Shown here: positions 1-11,329 of the stretch, piece after piece
Numbering within the stretch: position 1 is the stretch's first letter
Layout of the letters: every line of letters starts with the position of its first letter
DNA from: Diphasiastrum complanatum
Lineage: Eukaryota; Streptophyta; Lycopodiopsida; Lycopodiales; Lycopodiaceae
NCBI GenBank assembly: GCA_029204225.1
Contig: CM055107.1
Span: 25,569,391-25,633,390 of the forward strand
Direction of reading: 5' to 3'
DNA length: 64,000 bases
The notes under the pieces: generated by a model
The model's input: the letters and a program-made list of their open reading frames with translations, nothing else
Told to the model about the DNA's origin: nothing
The model's database searches: none
Program-made: the position numbers and the translations under genes

Positions 1-623
1 AGTTGGCCTCCAAGTTTGGTTAAAGTGCAGTCCATGGTAGCATGTAGGCACAATGCAACAACATTGGAAATTCAGTAGAACTGATAACTAGTGTAATGGC
101 AACTTGGTTGGCTAGCAATGAGTAATTAAATACTGTAACTAGAATACCAATGTTAAATTAGGCTTATGTGCTATTTGAATGATGTCCATTCATAGGTGGG
201 AAGGGAATTTATGTCTTTTGGACAAGAACTCAAGGGACACAATCCCCATCATCAACATCATCTCCTTTATGTATCATCTAACTCAAGGCACACAATCCCA
301 ATCGTAAAGAAGATCTCTTTCTTGTATCATTTTTTAATAATACAAGAAATGTAATAATGATTTGTGTATGTCATCTTAAAAATAATGGATCAATGTTTGT
401 AATGATTTCTATCAGAGGAATTAGTGCTAACTAGAACAAAGTGATTGAAAATGATGCATTATATCCTTAAACAAAGCAATAAAAGCTTAAGCATGTTCTT
501 TATATGTACACAACAATTCTAAAGCTACATTGCAAGCTGATCCATGACCATAACTACAAAGATTGACTTCTCACTCGACTTGATTTGGACACTCCTAGCT
601 TAGATAAGTTTCCGTACATTGGT
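1..623. other. No gene recognised
   Basis: AT-rich sequence with no coding stretch, RNA gene or repeat boundary that I can support. It lies outside the end of Copia element A1, whose last base is at 629. Confidence 0.4.
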
Positions 624-678
624 CATTGTGTTGGAAAGAGGTGTATGAAAGATAGGTCGAACTAAGGTCAAACTCGAA

Positions 679-2610
679 TGGTGATTTGTCTAAGAGACCT
701 TTAGTAGGACATCTGTTCTGAATATAGGTTGTTGTTGAAACAGCTTCAGCCCAGAAGGACTTCGGAAGTGTCGCTTGTGATAACATGCACTTTGTTGATT
801 CGACTAAGGTTCTGTTCTTTCTCTCAGCAAGACCATTTGACTGAGGTGAATAGGAGGTAATGTATTGTTGCTCAATTGCATTGTTAAGGTAGTACTCTTT
901 GAATTTGGTGGATATGTATTCTCCCTCGTTATCGAATCTCAGTGCTTTGATTCATTTACCAGTCTGATTTTCTGCATGCTCTTTGAATTGTCTGAACTTG
1001 ATGAAAGCTTCTGACTTTTGTTTAATGAAGTAACCAGCTGTTCTTCTGGAAAATTCGTCAATAAAGGTAATGAAATAATTCGCATCTAGTAATGAAGGAG
1101 TTTGCATAGGTCCACATATATCTGTATGAACAACATCTAACAGACCTTTTGCTGCATGTCTATAACTCGATCTAAAAGGAATCCTAGTCTGCTTTCCAAA
1201 GATGCAACTATGGCAGACAGGGAGATCGACTTTGCCAAAAGGATAGTCGAGATCAAGTACTAGAGATTGTCTGGCCATGTTAAAAACAGATGCATAATTC
1301 AAGTGTCCTAAGTGATGATGCCATAATAATACTCTATTGACAAGAACAGAGGTTTTCAAAGCTTGACTAGAATCCTGCATTGGTCAGATTCAAACTCCAC
1401 CCTATGACCTAAATCTGTGATTCTACTTATTGATAATAGATTTGTAGATAGTTTAGGAACATACAAAACTTTCGACAATAGTTTGAATTGATCATGCTGG
1501 AACCTTAATCTTACAGTATCTTCACCTTCAATAGTGTGAGTGCTATCATCACCAAGATGAACATACTTCTTCATACTGTAAGGCATATATGATAGGAAAA
1601 TCTTGCGATGATTGGTCATATGTTGAGTAGCTCCGGAATCCAGAAATCACGAATCATTCGAATTCGCGTATTTGTCTTTGACCATAAAAGCGCCTTCGTC
1701 CATTTCGACTTCAGGAGATGCTGTAACTGTGTGTTGATCTGGTTGTTTGGGCTGCATTCTTCGCTTTGAAAATTCCACAATCTTGGATCTCATGGTTATT
1801 GCGTTTGCAATACCTGAAAAACATCTTCTTCTTAGACGAATGTGGATTCGATGATTGTTCTTGACCTTGAGTCTGTTTCTGATTCGATGTAGACTGCTTG
1901 GAGCTTTTCTGATTCTGTCGTTTCGAGCCCTTGTTGACATACACAGCATGAGACGAAGATGTAGACGAAGTGTCTTGACTTCTTCGATTATCTTCTTGCA
2001 GCAACATAGTGATAATTCTAGTAAGAGTTAAATCTAAGTGTGTCGTGATGATCATCACCCAATTCTCATATGTAGAGGGCAAGCTTGAAAGCAATGTCAT
2101 AATTGCATCTTGATCGTCTATGACTGATCCGACAATGGCCATCTGTTGCAAGAGATTCTTAAACTGATTAGTATGATTCTGAAGAGAATAATTATTCGAC
2201 ATCTTGAGTGTGAAGAATTTCCTTAAAAAATGTAACTTAGTAGTCATGTCTCTCACATCATATAGTGAGCTCAGAATGTTCCAAACTTCTTTTGAAGTTC
2301 TGGCTTCAACTACATGGCCAATCTGAGTATCTGATATATTGAGGATAATAAGCGTGAAAGCTTTACCATCCTTTGACTTTCATTTTGAGTCGTATGTGTT
2401 GTCTTTAGACTTCACTTCAATACCTGTAACAACATCCCACAACTCATTGGCGATTAGCAAGGTCTTCATCTTAAATTTCCATAAATGATAATTGGATTCA
2501 TTCAGCTTGTCTGCGATAAGACCGACTTTACTTTGAGAATCCATCTGGAACTTTAGACTATCGATGATTCGATTGTCGTTAAGAGAAAGATACAGTGCTG
2601 TAAAAATCAA
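679..2610 (-). pseudogene. Copia A1 gag-protease-integrase polyprotein, broken
   Basis: On the minus strand, the pieces in order are: a gag N-terminus (2610-2380, with NYHLWKFKMKTLL and ELWDVV typical of Copia gag); the central gag UBN2-like segment (2256-1711, with KNLLQQM and LSSLPSTYENW); a zinc knuckle in which the first cysteines are changed (FFRYCKRNNHEIQDC); a protease region (1619-1356, HMTNHRKIF to STNLLSISRI); a GAG-pre-integrase HHHLGHLN..C..C..GKQ motif (1380-952); and the integrase core up to PQSNGLAERKNRT and SFWAEA. The protein is spread over at least five frames and stops before the reverse transcriptase. It would have acted in the virus-like particle and in integration of the element; no function is left. 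Confidence 0.85.
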
Positions 2611-2720
2611 TTCTCTGATACCGAAACAAATTGATTCAAATTGAAGAATGATTTGATATCATGAAAGATACCAAGCGTAAGGGCTTATGCTCTGATAGTA
2701 TTAGGCCTTGAAGAATCAAT

Positions 2721-2731
2721 GCTCTGAACCA
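2721..2731 (-). promoter_or_regulatory. Primer binding site, initiator Met tRNA
   Basis: On the minus strand TGGTTCAGAGC follows the LTR end immediately. It differs by one base from the TGGTATCAGAGC site complementary to plant initiator tRNA-Met that most Copia elements use. Confidence 0.7.
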
Positions 2732-3985
2732 TGTTGGAAAGAGGTGTCTGAAAGATAGGTCGAACTAAGGTCAAACTTGAAAAGAAAAGAATTTGAACGA
2801 CAAGAAAGAAAACTTATCGTGCGCAGTGGAATAAACTATCTTCCTCTTTCTTTATGCATGACTACGCCTATCAATTTCGAACAAAACAATAGTGATAGAA
2901 ATCATGTTCAATCTTATAGTAACTAACTTTGAAATCATTAGTACTACAATGATTACGTAGCCAAACATTAAGCATTGAAACATCAGACAAATAATTTGTT
3001 GCGAAATATTAGACAAATAAATAGTCGCGAAGAAATACAAAAACACATACATTCTGAGACGAAGCTGAACGCAATAAGAAGATAGTATTGATTCAGTATG
3101 GAAGCGAAACAGATGTAAATGAGTACAACAAGTTGCGAATCAAAGCCGTGTACTCTAAGCTATCTCTGAGTGGCTAAAATGTAAGTCTGAATTAAGCGCT
3201 ACTACTGATAAGCAGTAAGCACAATAGCAATATCTAATCAACTCTAAAGAACTGAGCTAGAATGCTCAAGAGTGTACATGCTCGCAGGCTTGAGAGAGAG
3301 AGCTAATTATTCGATACTTGATTCTCTTCTTAATTATCTTCTTGATCGTAAGATTGATCTCTTTGATGTTGAAATATGAATAGCTATTTATACTAAGCAA
3401 TTAGGTCGTCAAAAGGGTCATCTAGTTGGTTGTGATGTGCTGGCATCCATCCAGTTAGGACTTCTCATAAACTACTTGTTGATGGATTAATGCAAGTCGG
3501 CGGCTTTGGTCGTAAACAGTCTGTCTGCAGATATGAACGTAAACTGTCACTGTGAGCCGTTTCGAGTAGTTATGCAGACTGTGTGAAAACATGAAGAAAA
3601 CTGCAGGTCTGGATAAAAGTTGGACGAAGGTTAAAATGTCGATTAGTCGATTAGTGAGAGAATAATCCAATACATTGTACAATGTATGAACTAATGTGGA
3701 CATATGTTTGTGCATGTGACTTGCACCTATTCTAGGGGGTTGATAATGGAGTAGGGATGTTTAGCATTTGGTCCATGTACGCATCATGAAGTTGAAGGTT
3801 TGATGCTTGGTGGTGGTACCACATAGGGTTGAAGATTGCATGTCTCTTTGGTGATGTTGGGTATTATCATAGATTGACATTCATGTAAGGAAACTTTGCT
3901 ATATTAGTCCTTGTTTCAAATTTAATTGTTGTTACTCAAGTGCATTCATATAAGTCACAAGTATTTAGTGCCCTAAAGTCTAACA
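2732..3985 (-). repeat. 5' LTR of Copia A1
   Basis: The LTR ends (minus strand) in CTTTCCAACA directly before the primer site. About 180 bp around 2800-3000 match the 3' part of the Copia A2 LTR (10890-11070). The upstream part does not resemble the A2 LTR. A TATA-like run (minus strand of about 3390-3400) lies inside. The 5' limit at 3985 is an estimate from the terminal inverted TGTTAGA/TCCAACA. Confidence 0.6.
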
Positions 3986-3989
3986 CTTG

Positions 3990-6900
3990 TCCCTTCTTTT
4001 TTGTTGCATATATTCTCTTAGTGAACAATATGTTTTTTTTTTCCATTATAAGTGCTCTATATGGATTAATGTGGGTTTCATGGCTCAAAACAACTATCTA
4101 GTGGAAACAAGTTCTAACATGATTATACATGATAGGTTTCAAACTGATGATGATTTTGCATTTGTTGTGTGCAGCTTCATTTTGTACGACATCTTTCTCT
4201 AGGAAAAGCTCATCACATGAAAAGGCGACATTTTTTGTTAAAATGTTTTTCAGTTCCACCACCAACATATTAATTTTCTGAATTAGTTAAAAGATTAAGT
4301 TGGAAACTGCACAGTGATTGGACCATGATATTAGGATCTTTTTATTAGAGCTTGTTAGCCTTAGAAAGAGGATATTATAATACAGTAGTTCATCATCAAG
4401 AAGATGTGGAATTCTCTCATTGATCTCGATATCTAGATTTGGGTATTTTACAAATCCTACGCAATTAAACATAACCATTTCTTAATAAGACAATGAACAA
4501 GGAATTTTTTGGTACACGTTAAAGTTGTAGCTTTTATTTTATCATGGCCAATAAGTTTGAGCATCTTCAAGATGATCTCATAGTCCTTTTAATATAACTA
4601 AAGTGACATATTTTTTAAAATCCATGCTTAATGCAAGGCATACAAGCACCTAAAATCACCTTCACAAAATGCATGTTATTTGTGCATATTCCATGAACCA
4701 ATCATACACAAATTTGCATGGTTTGTTGGTATGTAGACAAGTTGATGAGCTAGCGAATGAGGCCATTTGTAATCTTTATTGTGAATTTTGGATTAGAAAA
4801 TTTGTGAGCATGCTCCCTATGAGACCTACATTCAAGTTCAAGGTTCAAAGGTATCTCATTTTCACAAACCTCTCAAATGGCCCATGATGTCTTTTAGTTA
4901 GATATTCTTTAGCAATTATCATGCTCAAATCATCATCTAGTAGACTTGTCCATGCATTGTATTTTGGTGTTAGCTTATACATTTATGTCAACACACAATG
5001 ACATATACTTTAACCATGTAATGCTAAAACTTTTTTGAATGGATAGACTTTTCATCTTTTTGAATGATCACAATATCATACATGTGCCATTTTATTGGGA
5101 TAATTGTTATGAGTTTGAAAAGTTGTCTTTGACTTTTAGGAATCAATTCGAAATGTGATGGTTGACGATAAGATGTTTCTTTCCAAGAAATATTTCTTAC
5201 ATTTTGATATCTTCCACAAGGGCGTGCCTAACATTATAAACCTTATGTGAGACCTTGTCTTGTTTTTATGTGTACACTTGTAGATTCAACAAACAAACCA
5301 GTTTGCTTAAACTAGTTAACTTCAACTTTCTCTTGAACATCACTAGATTTATTGGAGTATCAGTTGCAAGATGGTCCGTTTGAGAGCCAACACTTGTCAA
5401 ATTTTACAAAACATTTTAGGGTTCACTTTAAAATTAAACTCTAAAATGTTTTGTAAAATTTGACTACCTAAGGACTCAAAACATGTCATATCTTATAGAT
5501 ACAAATAGTTAAGGATTTTGAAGGTGAAGATTTGTATATGAGGAGTGCAACATTACTAGCAAAAATTGATGTTGCTCTCACATAGAAAATCATGCTTATG
5601 ATACAACACTATATTTACAAAATAGTAGTAGCTTGATTGTGCCACATGGATTTGTCTAGCATTGTCTAATTAGCTTTGACCCAATTTGTTATAAATATTT
5701 AAACTCAAATCTTGGACATAGAATATCAACCAGAAAAATCTGTGTAGATTATTGCTTTCACTTATATAGAAGAAAAAGTAAATAACACTCTTCTAAGCAA
5801 TTGAAAATTGGATACAAGTAGATGTCACTTCTTCGATGTATCCTCAAGAGTGGGAAGACTTTGGCATCAATGTATGACAACTTTTCCTTGGTGGCTCGAC
5901 AAACCAAAAGGAGATAGACATCTCTACAAAGATGACTTGTTTCATGAATGGGAAGTTAGACACAAGAAAAAGGTTGTGCCTCAAGTTTTCAAAAGCTTTG
6001 TATTGAAGAAGAAACAAAATAAGGCATGTATTAAAAATGAAACCAAAAGCAAACAAAAGTTGGATTATATAGCTAGACATGCAAAACTAGATGCAGAGTA
6101 CCATGACTTGCCATCACTTAACCATGATGAGGATAATTTACGTACCCATAAGGGCTTCTAACAATCTACTTGAGGTGACGGTCTTCTTATATGGGTCGGA
6201 ATGCTAGTTTAATACTATAGGCCATTTAGGTGCCATGTGTGAATATTCTATTGGAAGGGGGTAATCCAAAGTTATTGACTTTGCAATTATATATATGTAG
6301 CATACAATGAATAATGGGAGCTCCTTAAAGGAACATTTTTAGGCCCAAATCCTAAAATTTTCAAAACATATGACCTTTTAACAAAATTGATCTTATTAGA
6401 TCTCAAAAATTTATGTCCTCCTAAGTAGTTAACTGCCTTAATAGCCAAGGTTTCACCAACAGGACTGAACTTGGAGTGAGCAATGGGTAATTTCATTATT
6501 CTAAAAATGCTTCAAATAGAAGTATGAAACATGCCTAAATGTTGACTGAATCCTCCTCTTTGGGCAGCAAAATCATCAATTATAAGTGCATCCTGTAGAT
6601 AGCAGACGCAGATGTTAAGAACTGGTACTTCTATCAAAAAACCTTAGATATAATTGCAACTAACACAATTTACACTTAAACTTTCTTCATCATCTATACA
6701 ATGTTCTCCAACACAAGCAGAGTCACCTATAAACTCCATGCTTGGAGGAGAAGGCAATTCCAACTGAGATTGGAGTTCAACAAATTCTTCCTCTGAAAGA
6801 ATGTTTTGGTGGTGCCCACGTACATCCGTGATTGCCCATTGTAGACATTCCTCGCCGGTTAGAAGAATTCCATCTTTTGCACAAATTCACCTTGAAGAAA

Positions 6901-8090
6901 CTTCATCTTTCACATGTGAAGGGACCCAACTCCAATTTCAGTCTGAAATTTTTTAAAGAAGTTGAAGTTCACTTCGGGCCTTTTCAGCTAAAGTGTACAA
7001 TGGTTCCAAAGCAATCCAATGGCTATCTTGGATCCAACGACCCTTCTTGCTCGCGATCTAAGCCTTTGATCCTTGTGGAAACTGATCGAATGAATGTGAT
7101 TCAATTTGTGTACCCACAACTCTTCCTATGTCCGCTACACACTTCGAAACACTATGGTTCCACGGCTTCTGGGTGTGCGCGAGCTCACGGCCTCTTTCAC
7201 GAGCCTTCTTCCTCTCCTCTCAGCCAGCTATGGAGGAGGGTATTTCTGCCATTTTTACACATGCTTTTGGATCAATCCAGTGCAGTCCACCTTCAATGTT
7301 GTCCACGGCCAGCTGAGAATCTATTTGACTGACCAAGGTGCCCTCCTACATGCTTTTACAACTTCAAAAATGGTTTCCTACAACTCAAGATCCACTACTT
7401 TTTGCCACAAAACCCTAGGCTAGGGTTTCTGCTACCTTCTTGGTGCTTAGTAGCCTTTGTACAGTTCTTCAACAACCAAATTCTCTTGTTCTGAGGTTGC
7501 CCTACTGCTGGTAGTCTGATGCTTCAAATCGTTCTCAAAACGGTGTCCGTTTGAATGCACATTGACTGCAAACGCCAAGCAGCCTCTTTACGAAATTTTT
7601 AGAATCCCGCCTAGCCCAGTGTTTCTACATACATCAACATGCTTTTTGATAACATCCTCATCTATCACTAAATAAATAGGTATGAGTTTCACAAGTTTGA
7701 ACCAACCACCATGTAATTCAGAAGCTATGATGTAATTGTTAGTGTATAATATGATCAATTTTCTTAGAAACGAAGTCTTTAAAATGTTTTGAAGTAGAAC
7801 AAGAACACATTGACAAATTTTCAATTTCAAAGTTACAAAAGACTTCATGTGGAAAATACCAATCCATTTTGACATTAGGCATGTATGACCAAGTGAAAAC
7901 AATGTCATTGAAAGGAGTCATGAATAACCCCAAAAATTTGTAATAAAATGAGAGCATAAAATTGCTTCACATGAATGGTTTCAAACATCCTATTATAATA
8001 AAGTAAATGCAAATTTTTTTTTCCCTTATCATTGCGAGTGTTGTCGATCAACCGTATTCTTGATGATTTCCCTCCTATCCAAAACTTCAT
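3990..8090. other. Anonymous AT-rich interval with short open frames
   Basis: No recognisable domain. A 117-codon frame at 5808-6161 is lysine-rich near its end and matches nothing I know. On the minus strand about 6860-6660 is open for roughly 70 codons with a coding-like, acidic composition (for example GEECLQWAITDVRG and LELPSPPSMEFIG) and could be an exon of a captured or decayed gene. A short inverted repeat (ACATTTTAGGGTT and its complement) lies near 5410-5460. I would not call a gene on this evidence. Confidence 0.3.
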
Positions 8091-8099
8091 TGTCCTGCA

Positions 8100-9970
8100 A
8101 ATCAGTCAATTCCTGTAGAAATTCAGCTTTTTAACTAGTGAATCATTATTTGTACCGCTGCCTTGTCTTTCCTTTCCCTTGTATCCTGTAAATTTCTTTC
8201 TTTTCCCCATTCCTTGACTAGATACCACAGAACTTGGATTGTTGAGGTTGAATGAGCCGTTCTTTTATTTGAGTTTTGGAAAAACTTGTCTTGAAATGTA
8301 GAAAAGCTTGGTCTCTTGTAAAGACATTCAATTTCTTAATGTTATCAACATTACTCAAATTTGCAAGAAGTTTGGCAGAAGGGTCCGCAACAACTTCTAT
8401 GGATGCGTCTATCATGTGCTAGTGTATAAACATGAAGGTCAAGTGTGATTTGACGACATCTCTAGCAGGCTTGTGTAACCATAAAAAAGAAAGCGTTCAT
8501 CTGATTTTGGAAGGATGGCCCAGGAAAAAATTTACTCAAATTGTTCATCATTTATCAAACAACATGATTGAACTAAATAATGGAGGAACTGTTCTTACAT
8601 TTACCACCACATCTGCACTTGAAAAAAGGTCTTTTCAACTTCCATATCCTAGCTTGGTGAAGGTTCATTCTATTGTACCCAGTATCAAAATTTCCATGGA
8701 TTCGAGCCCAGATTTGCTCAAAAGGGCAACAAGAAGGTTCAAATTTATTCATGCGCATAATATTGTCAAAGGCAATGGGTGCTTCAAGAGCAGATTTTTT
8801 GTTCAAAGCAGCAAGTTCACAAGTCTGTACTTCTTTTTCAGTCAAATGTGTAAGTATAGTCTAGAGTTCAATAGGTATAGGAGCGATAAAGTTGACTTTA
8901 GGTAAACTCTAGAGTTTGAAAGCAGTATAGGCAGATTTGAATTCAATAGTATGATTGGGGACCATGGGGACTTAACAATTTTTAGTCTGACAAAATTCAA
9001 AGGTAGACTGGTCACCGATATCACAAATGTCTTGGGAGAAATTTTCAAGATTTGAAGCACTATCTTTATCCAACTCATCTAAGAAGACAAGAGGGTGTGG
9101 AGATGGAGGTGTATCAGGAATAGAGGGAGTAGGTTCCGCAGATAAATGACCATTTTCTTTTTCTAAACAAGAAAAAACTTTTTTGATATGTTCATATTTA
9201 TTAGCAAGTCCAACTAAATCAGAAGCAAAATTTTCTATAGTGCCCAAAGGATCAATCTTATTTTTACCTTACTCCATGTAAATTTTAAACCCATGCAAGG
9301 TATCCAAAAGGTCAATAATCTAGAGAACCTTATCTTCTGGTCTGGCGGCATTACAGGTAGCACGACCAGTCTCATTGACAAAACTATGCAACATAACAGC
9401 CTTTTTCATACAACATATCATAGTTTGAATGAATAGATTAGGAGGAGAAAGCGGCTCCCCATAACCCACATTTACGGCATCCTAAAACTAACCTAAGGAC
9501 TAAACATAAAAAAAGACTATGTTAGCTCATGAATCGAAGTAAGGTAAAGGTTAACCAAATGATATTCGGATTTACACCTCAATGGTGCATAGAGAGGGAT
9601 AACAGAACAAAGCTCTTCTTGACAAGTCAAGACCAAATATTTTAAAACCCTTTATTCATAAACCAACAAGAAAAGACATAGCTGAAAAGTATTCACAGTA
9701 CTTATAAACCATCGTAAAGCAAAACCTATTTCAAGACATTCAGTTGGTAGCTGTGCCACCATCCCACTACACAAAACCGCGCAACTTAGCATAGTGAGGA
9801 AGACAAGTGTCAACATTGAACGTCAGTTGTTATCCATGTACAAAATAAGTTACCCACTTAACAACATGATTCTAATATAAACTTATATAGTCCAGTCTTC
9901 CCAAACGAGTACTATTACTAGCGATAGGCCAAACCGTAATCATACCATATCAGAGCTTCTACCATTCTGA
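8100..9970 (-). repeat. Unidentified repeated gene unit, copy 1 (inverted)
   Basis: This block is the inverted relative of 40290-42035. Homology covers coding and non-coding parts, for example the segment around 9740-9840 against 40400-40510 (GTACATGGATAACAACTGAC-like, then GTGGGATGGTGGC). The coding part on the minus strand includes KKVFSCLEKE, LVFLDELDKD, SQDICDIGDQSTFEFC, EAPIAFDNIMRMNKFEP and MIDASIEVVADPSAKLLA. The order and spacing are the same in both copies, so this is a dispersed genomic repeat, not a processed copy. Confidence 0.75.
8113..9480 (-). pseudogene. Unknown protein, repeat-borne, copy 1
   Basis: On the minus strand the reading starts near VNVGYGEPLSPPN (about 9470) and passes through KKAVMLHSFVNETG, LLDTLHGFKIYME, the KKVFSCLEKE and LVFLDELD blocks and the ASIEVVADPSAKLLA block. 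It ends in a lysine/glycine-rich basic tail (GKRKKFTGYKGKERQGSG) near 8130. Stops and frameshifts break it several times. I do not recognise the family. The basic tail could be a nuclear signal. Its plus-strand partner at 40890-42035 keeps the same order of blocks, so the two copies support each other as coding sequence. Confidence 0.55.
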
Positions 9971-10193
9971 TCAGTGTAATAGTATTGGTCCTTATCTTTT
10001 TTATTTAATAACATTCATTACGTATTGAAAGCTAATTGCATTTATCAAACTACAAATAGTAAAATAGGAAACACTTGGACCCGTACAAATGTCTAAGGAC
10101 AAAGCCATGCCATACAAATCCTTGTACCTGTTGCATATAACAGGTTGTGTACATGATTCGTGACTCTTGAGCATATCCACTATTTCCAAGAGT

Positions 10194-11147
10194 TGGCCAT
10201 CTTCAAGGACTTCCAAGAACTAGCATTTAGAACAAGTCTGCAAAAATACTCTAAGTGTCGCAACAGTCTGCAAAAATACACTAAGTGTCGCAACAGTCTG
10301 TAGAAATACACTAAGTGTCGCGACAGTCTGCAAAAATGAACTATGTTCTCAACAACTTCGGCTTTTCCCCGAAATGCGACACTTTCATAGTTCAAAAGTT
10401 TAACTGTTTTTTAAGGGCACCTTCGGCTTTTTCGCAAAATCTCGAAGAGAGAGAAAATGCTGAAGGTCATCTATTTTCATAAATTAAACTGTTTCAAGGG
10501 CACCTTTGCTTTTTTTAAAGGGCACCTTTGACTTTTTCGCAAAATCCCGCAGAGAGAGAAAAATGCCGAAGGTCATCTATTTTGAACGAGGAACGTTCCC
10601 AGTCACTTCATGAAATTTGCGAAGTGAGAGAAAACCACTTTATGTAAAATGCGAAGTAAGAGAATTTGCGACGTCCTGGTCAGCGTCAACGATGCTAAAT
10701 TGTTGACCGTATACACTATGTACAGTAAACACAAAAGCCATATACTTCCAAGTACAACGGCTTTCCTAATTAGGTGACAAGCATTAATTGTAATTAATAC
10801 ACGAATGAAATCTATAAGTAGATCGTTCGAGCACAGATTACTAGTTGCTCCGTCCATGAGACACATTGTTTGAGCATGATAATCTCTTACTATTTGTCTG
10901 ATAATTCAATGCTTTAATGTTTGGCTACGTAATCACTATAGTACTAATGATCTCAAAGCTAGTTACTATAAGATCAAACATGATTTCTATCACTATTGTT
11001 TTGTTTGAAATTGATAGGCGTAGTCATGCACAGAGAAAGAAGAAGATAGTTTATTCTGCTTCGCACGATAAGTTTTAATTCTTGTTATTCGGATTCTTTT
11101 TATTCGATTCTAATCGATCCTATCTTTTCACACACCTCTTTCCAACA
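10194..11147 (+). repeat. Chimeric LTR of Copia A2
   Basis: The LTR ends CTTTCCAACA. From 10194 to about 10879 it matches the Copia B LTR (minus strand, 18390 down to about 17700). From about 10890 to the end it matches the A1 LTR. The B LTR continues for a further 270 bp upstream, which A2 lacks. Confidence 0.7.
10237..10340 (+). repeat. 30-bp tandem repeats in the LTR
   Basis: Three full units of 30 bp and a partial fourth (TCTGCAAAAATACACTAAGT then GTCGCAACAG) occupy 10237-10340. Related units recur inverted in the two Copia B LTRs near 15570-15675 and 18240-18345. Their position upstream of the transcribed part suggests a U3 enhancer array, which is inference. Confidence 0.75.
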
Positions 11148-11159
11148 TGGTATCAGAGT
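11148..11159 (+). promoter_or_regulatory. Primer binding site of Copia A2
   Basis: TGGTATCAGAGT follows the LTR end CCAACA without a gap. It matches the initiator tRNA-Met 3' end except for the last base. Confidence 0.8.
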
Positions 11160-11329
11160 ATTGATTCTTCAAGACCTAATACTATATCAGAGCGCAAGCT
11201 CTAATACTTGATATCTTTTGCGATATCAAATTATTCTTCAACTCGAATCAATTTGTTTCGGTATCAGAGAATTGATTTCCAATTGTAGCACGACACAATA
11301 TCTCTCTTAACATCGACAGACTAAAGTTC

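Larger units (their letters stand above)
629..3985 (-). mobile_element. Copia LTR retrotransposon A1, internally deleted
   Basis: Reading on the minus strand, the order is 5' LTR, primer site, gag, zinc knuckle, protease, GAG-pre-integrase, integrase, and then only the last 50 bp of a 3' LTR. Positions 629-678 match 2732-2781 in 48 of 50 bases, which proves that the 3' LTR end is joined directly onto the integrase. Reverse transcriptase, RNase H and most of the 3' LTR are missing. The outer 5' LTR limit (3985) is inferred from a TGTTAGA start that mirrors the TCCAACA end. The flanking pentamers (CATTG and CTTGT) do not form a clear target duplication. Several stops and frameshifts make the element dead. 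Confidence 0.8.

Noticed and set aside
6832-7332. 166-codon plus-strand open frame
   Set aside because: Three overlapping frames are open over the same stretch, none has a recognisable domain, and the composition is not gene-like. Part of it faces a more coding-like minus-strand stretch.
8432-8905. 157-codon plus-strand open frame
   Set aside because: It is antisense to the repeat-borne unknown gene, whose coding sense is supported by the second copy.
10237-10340. CRISPR-like regular 30-bp repeats
   Set aside because: The units are contiguous with no spacers and lie inside a retrotransposon LTR in a eukaryotic genome.
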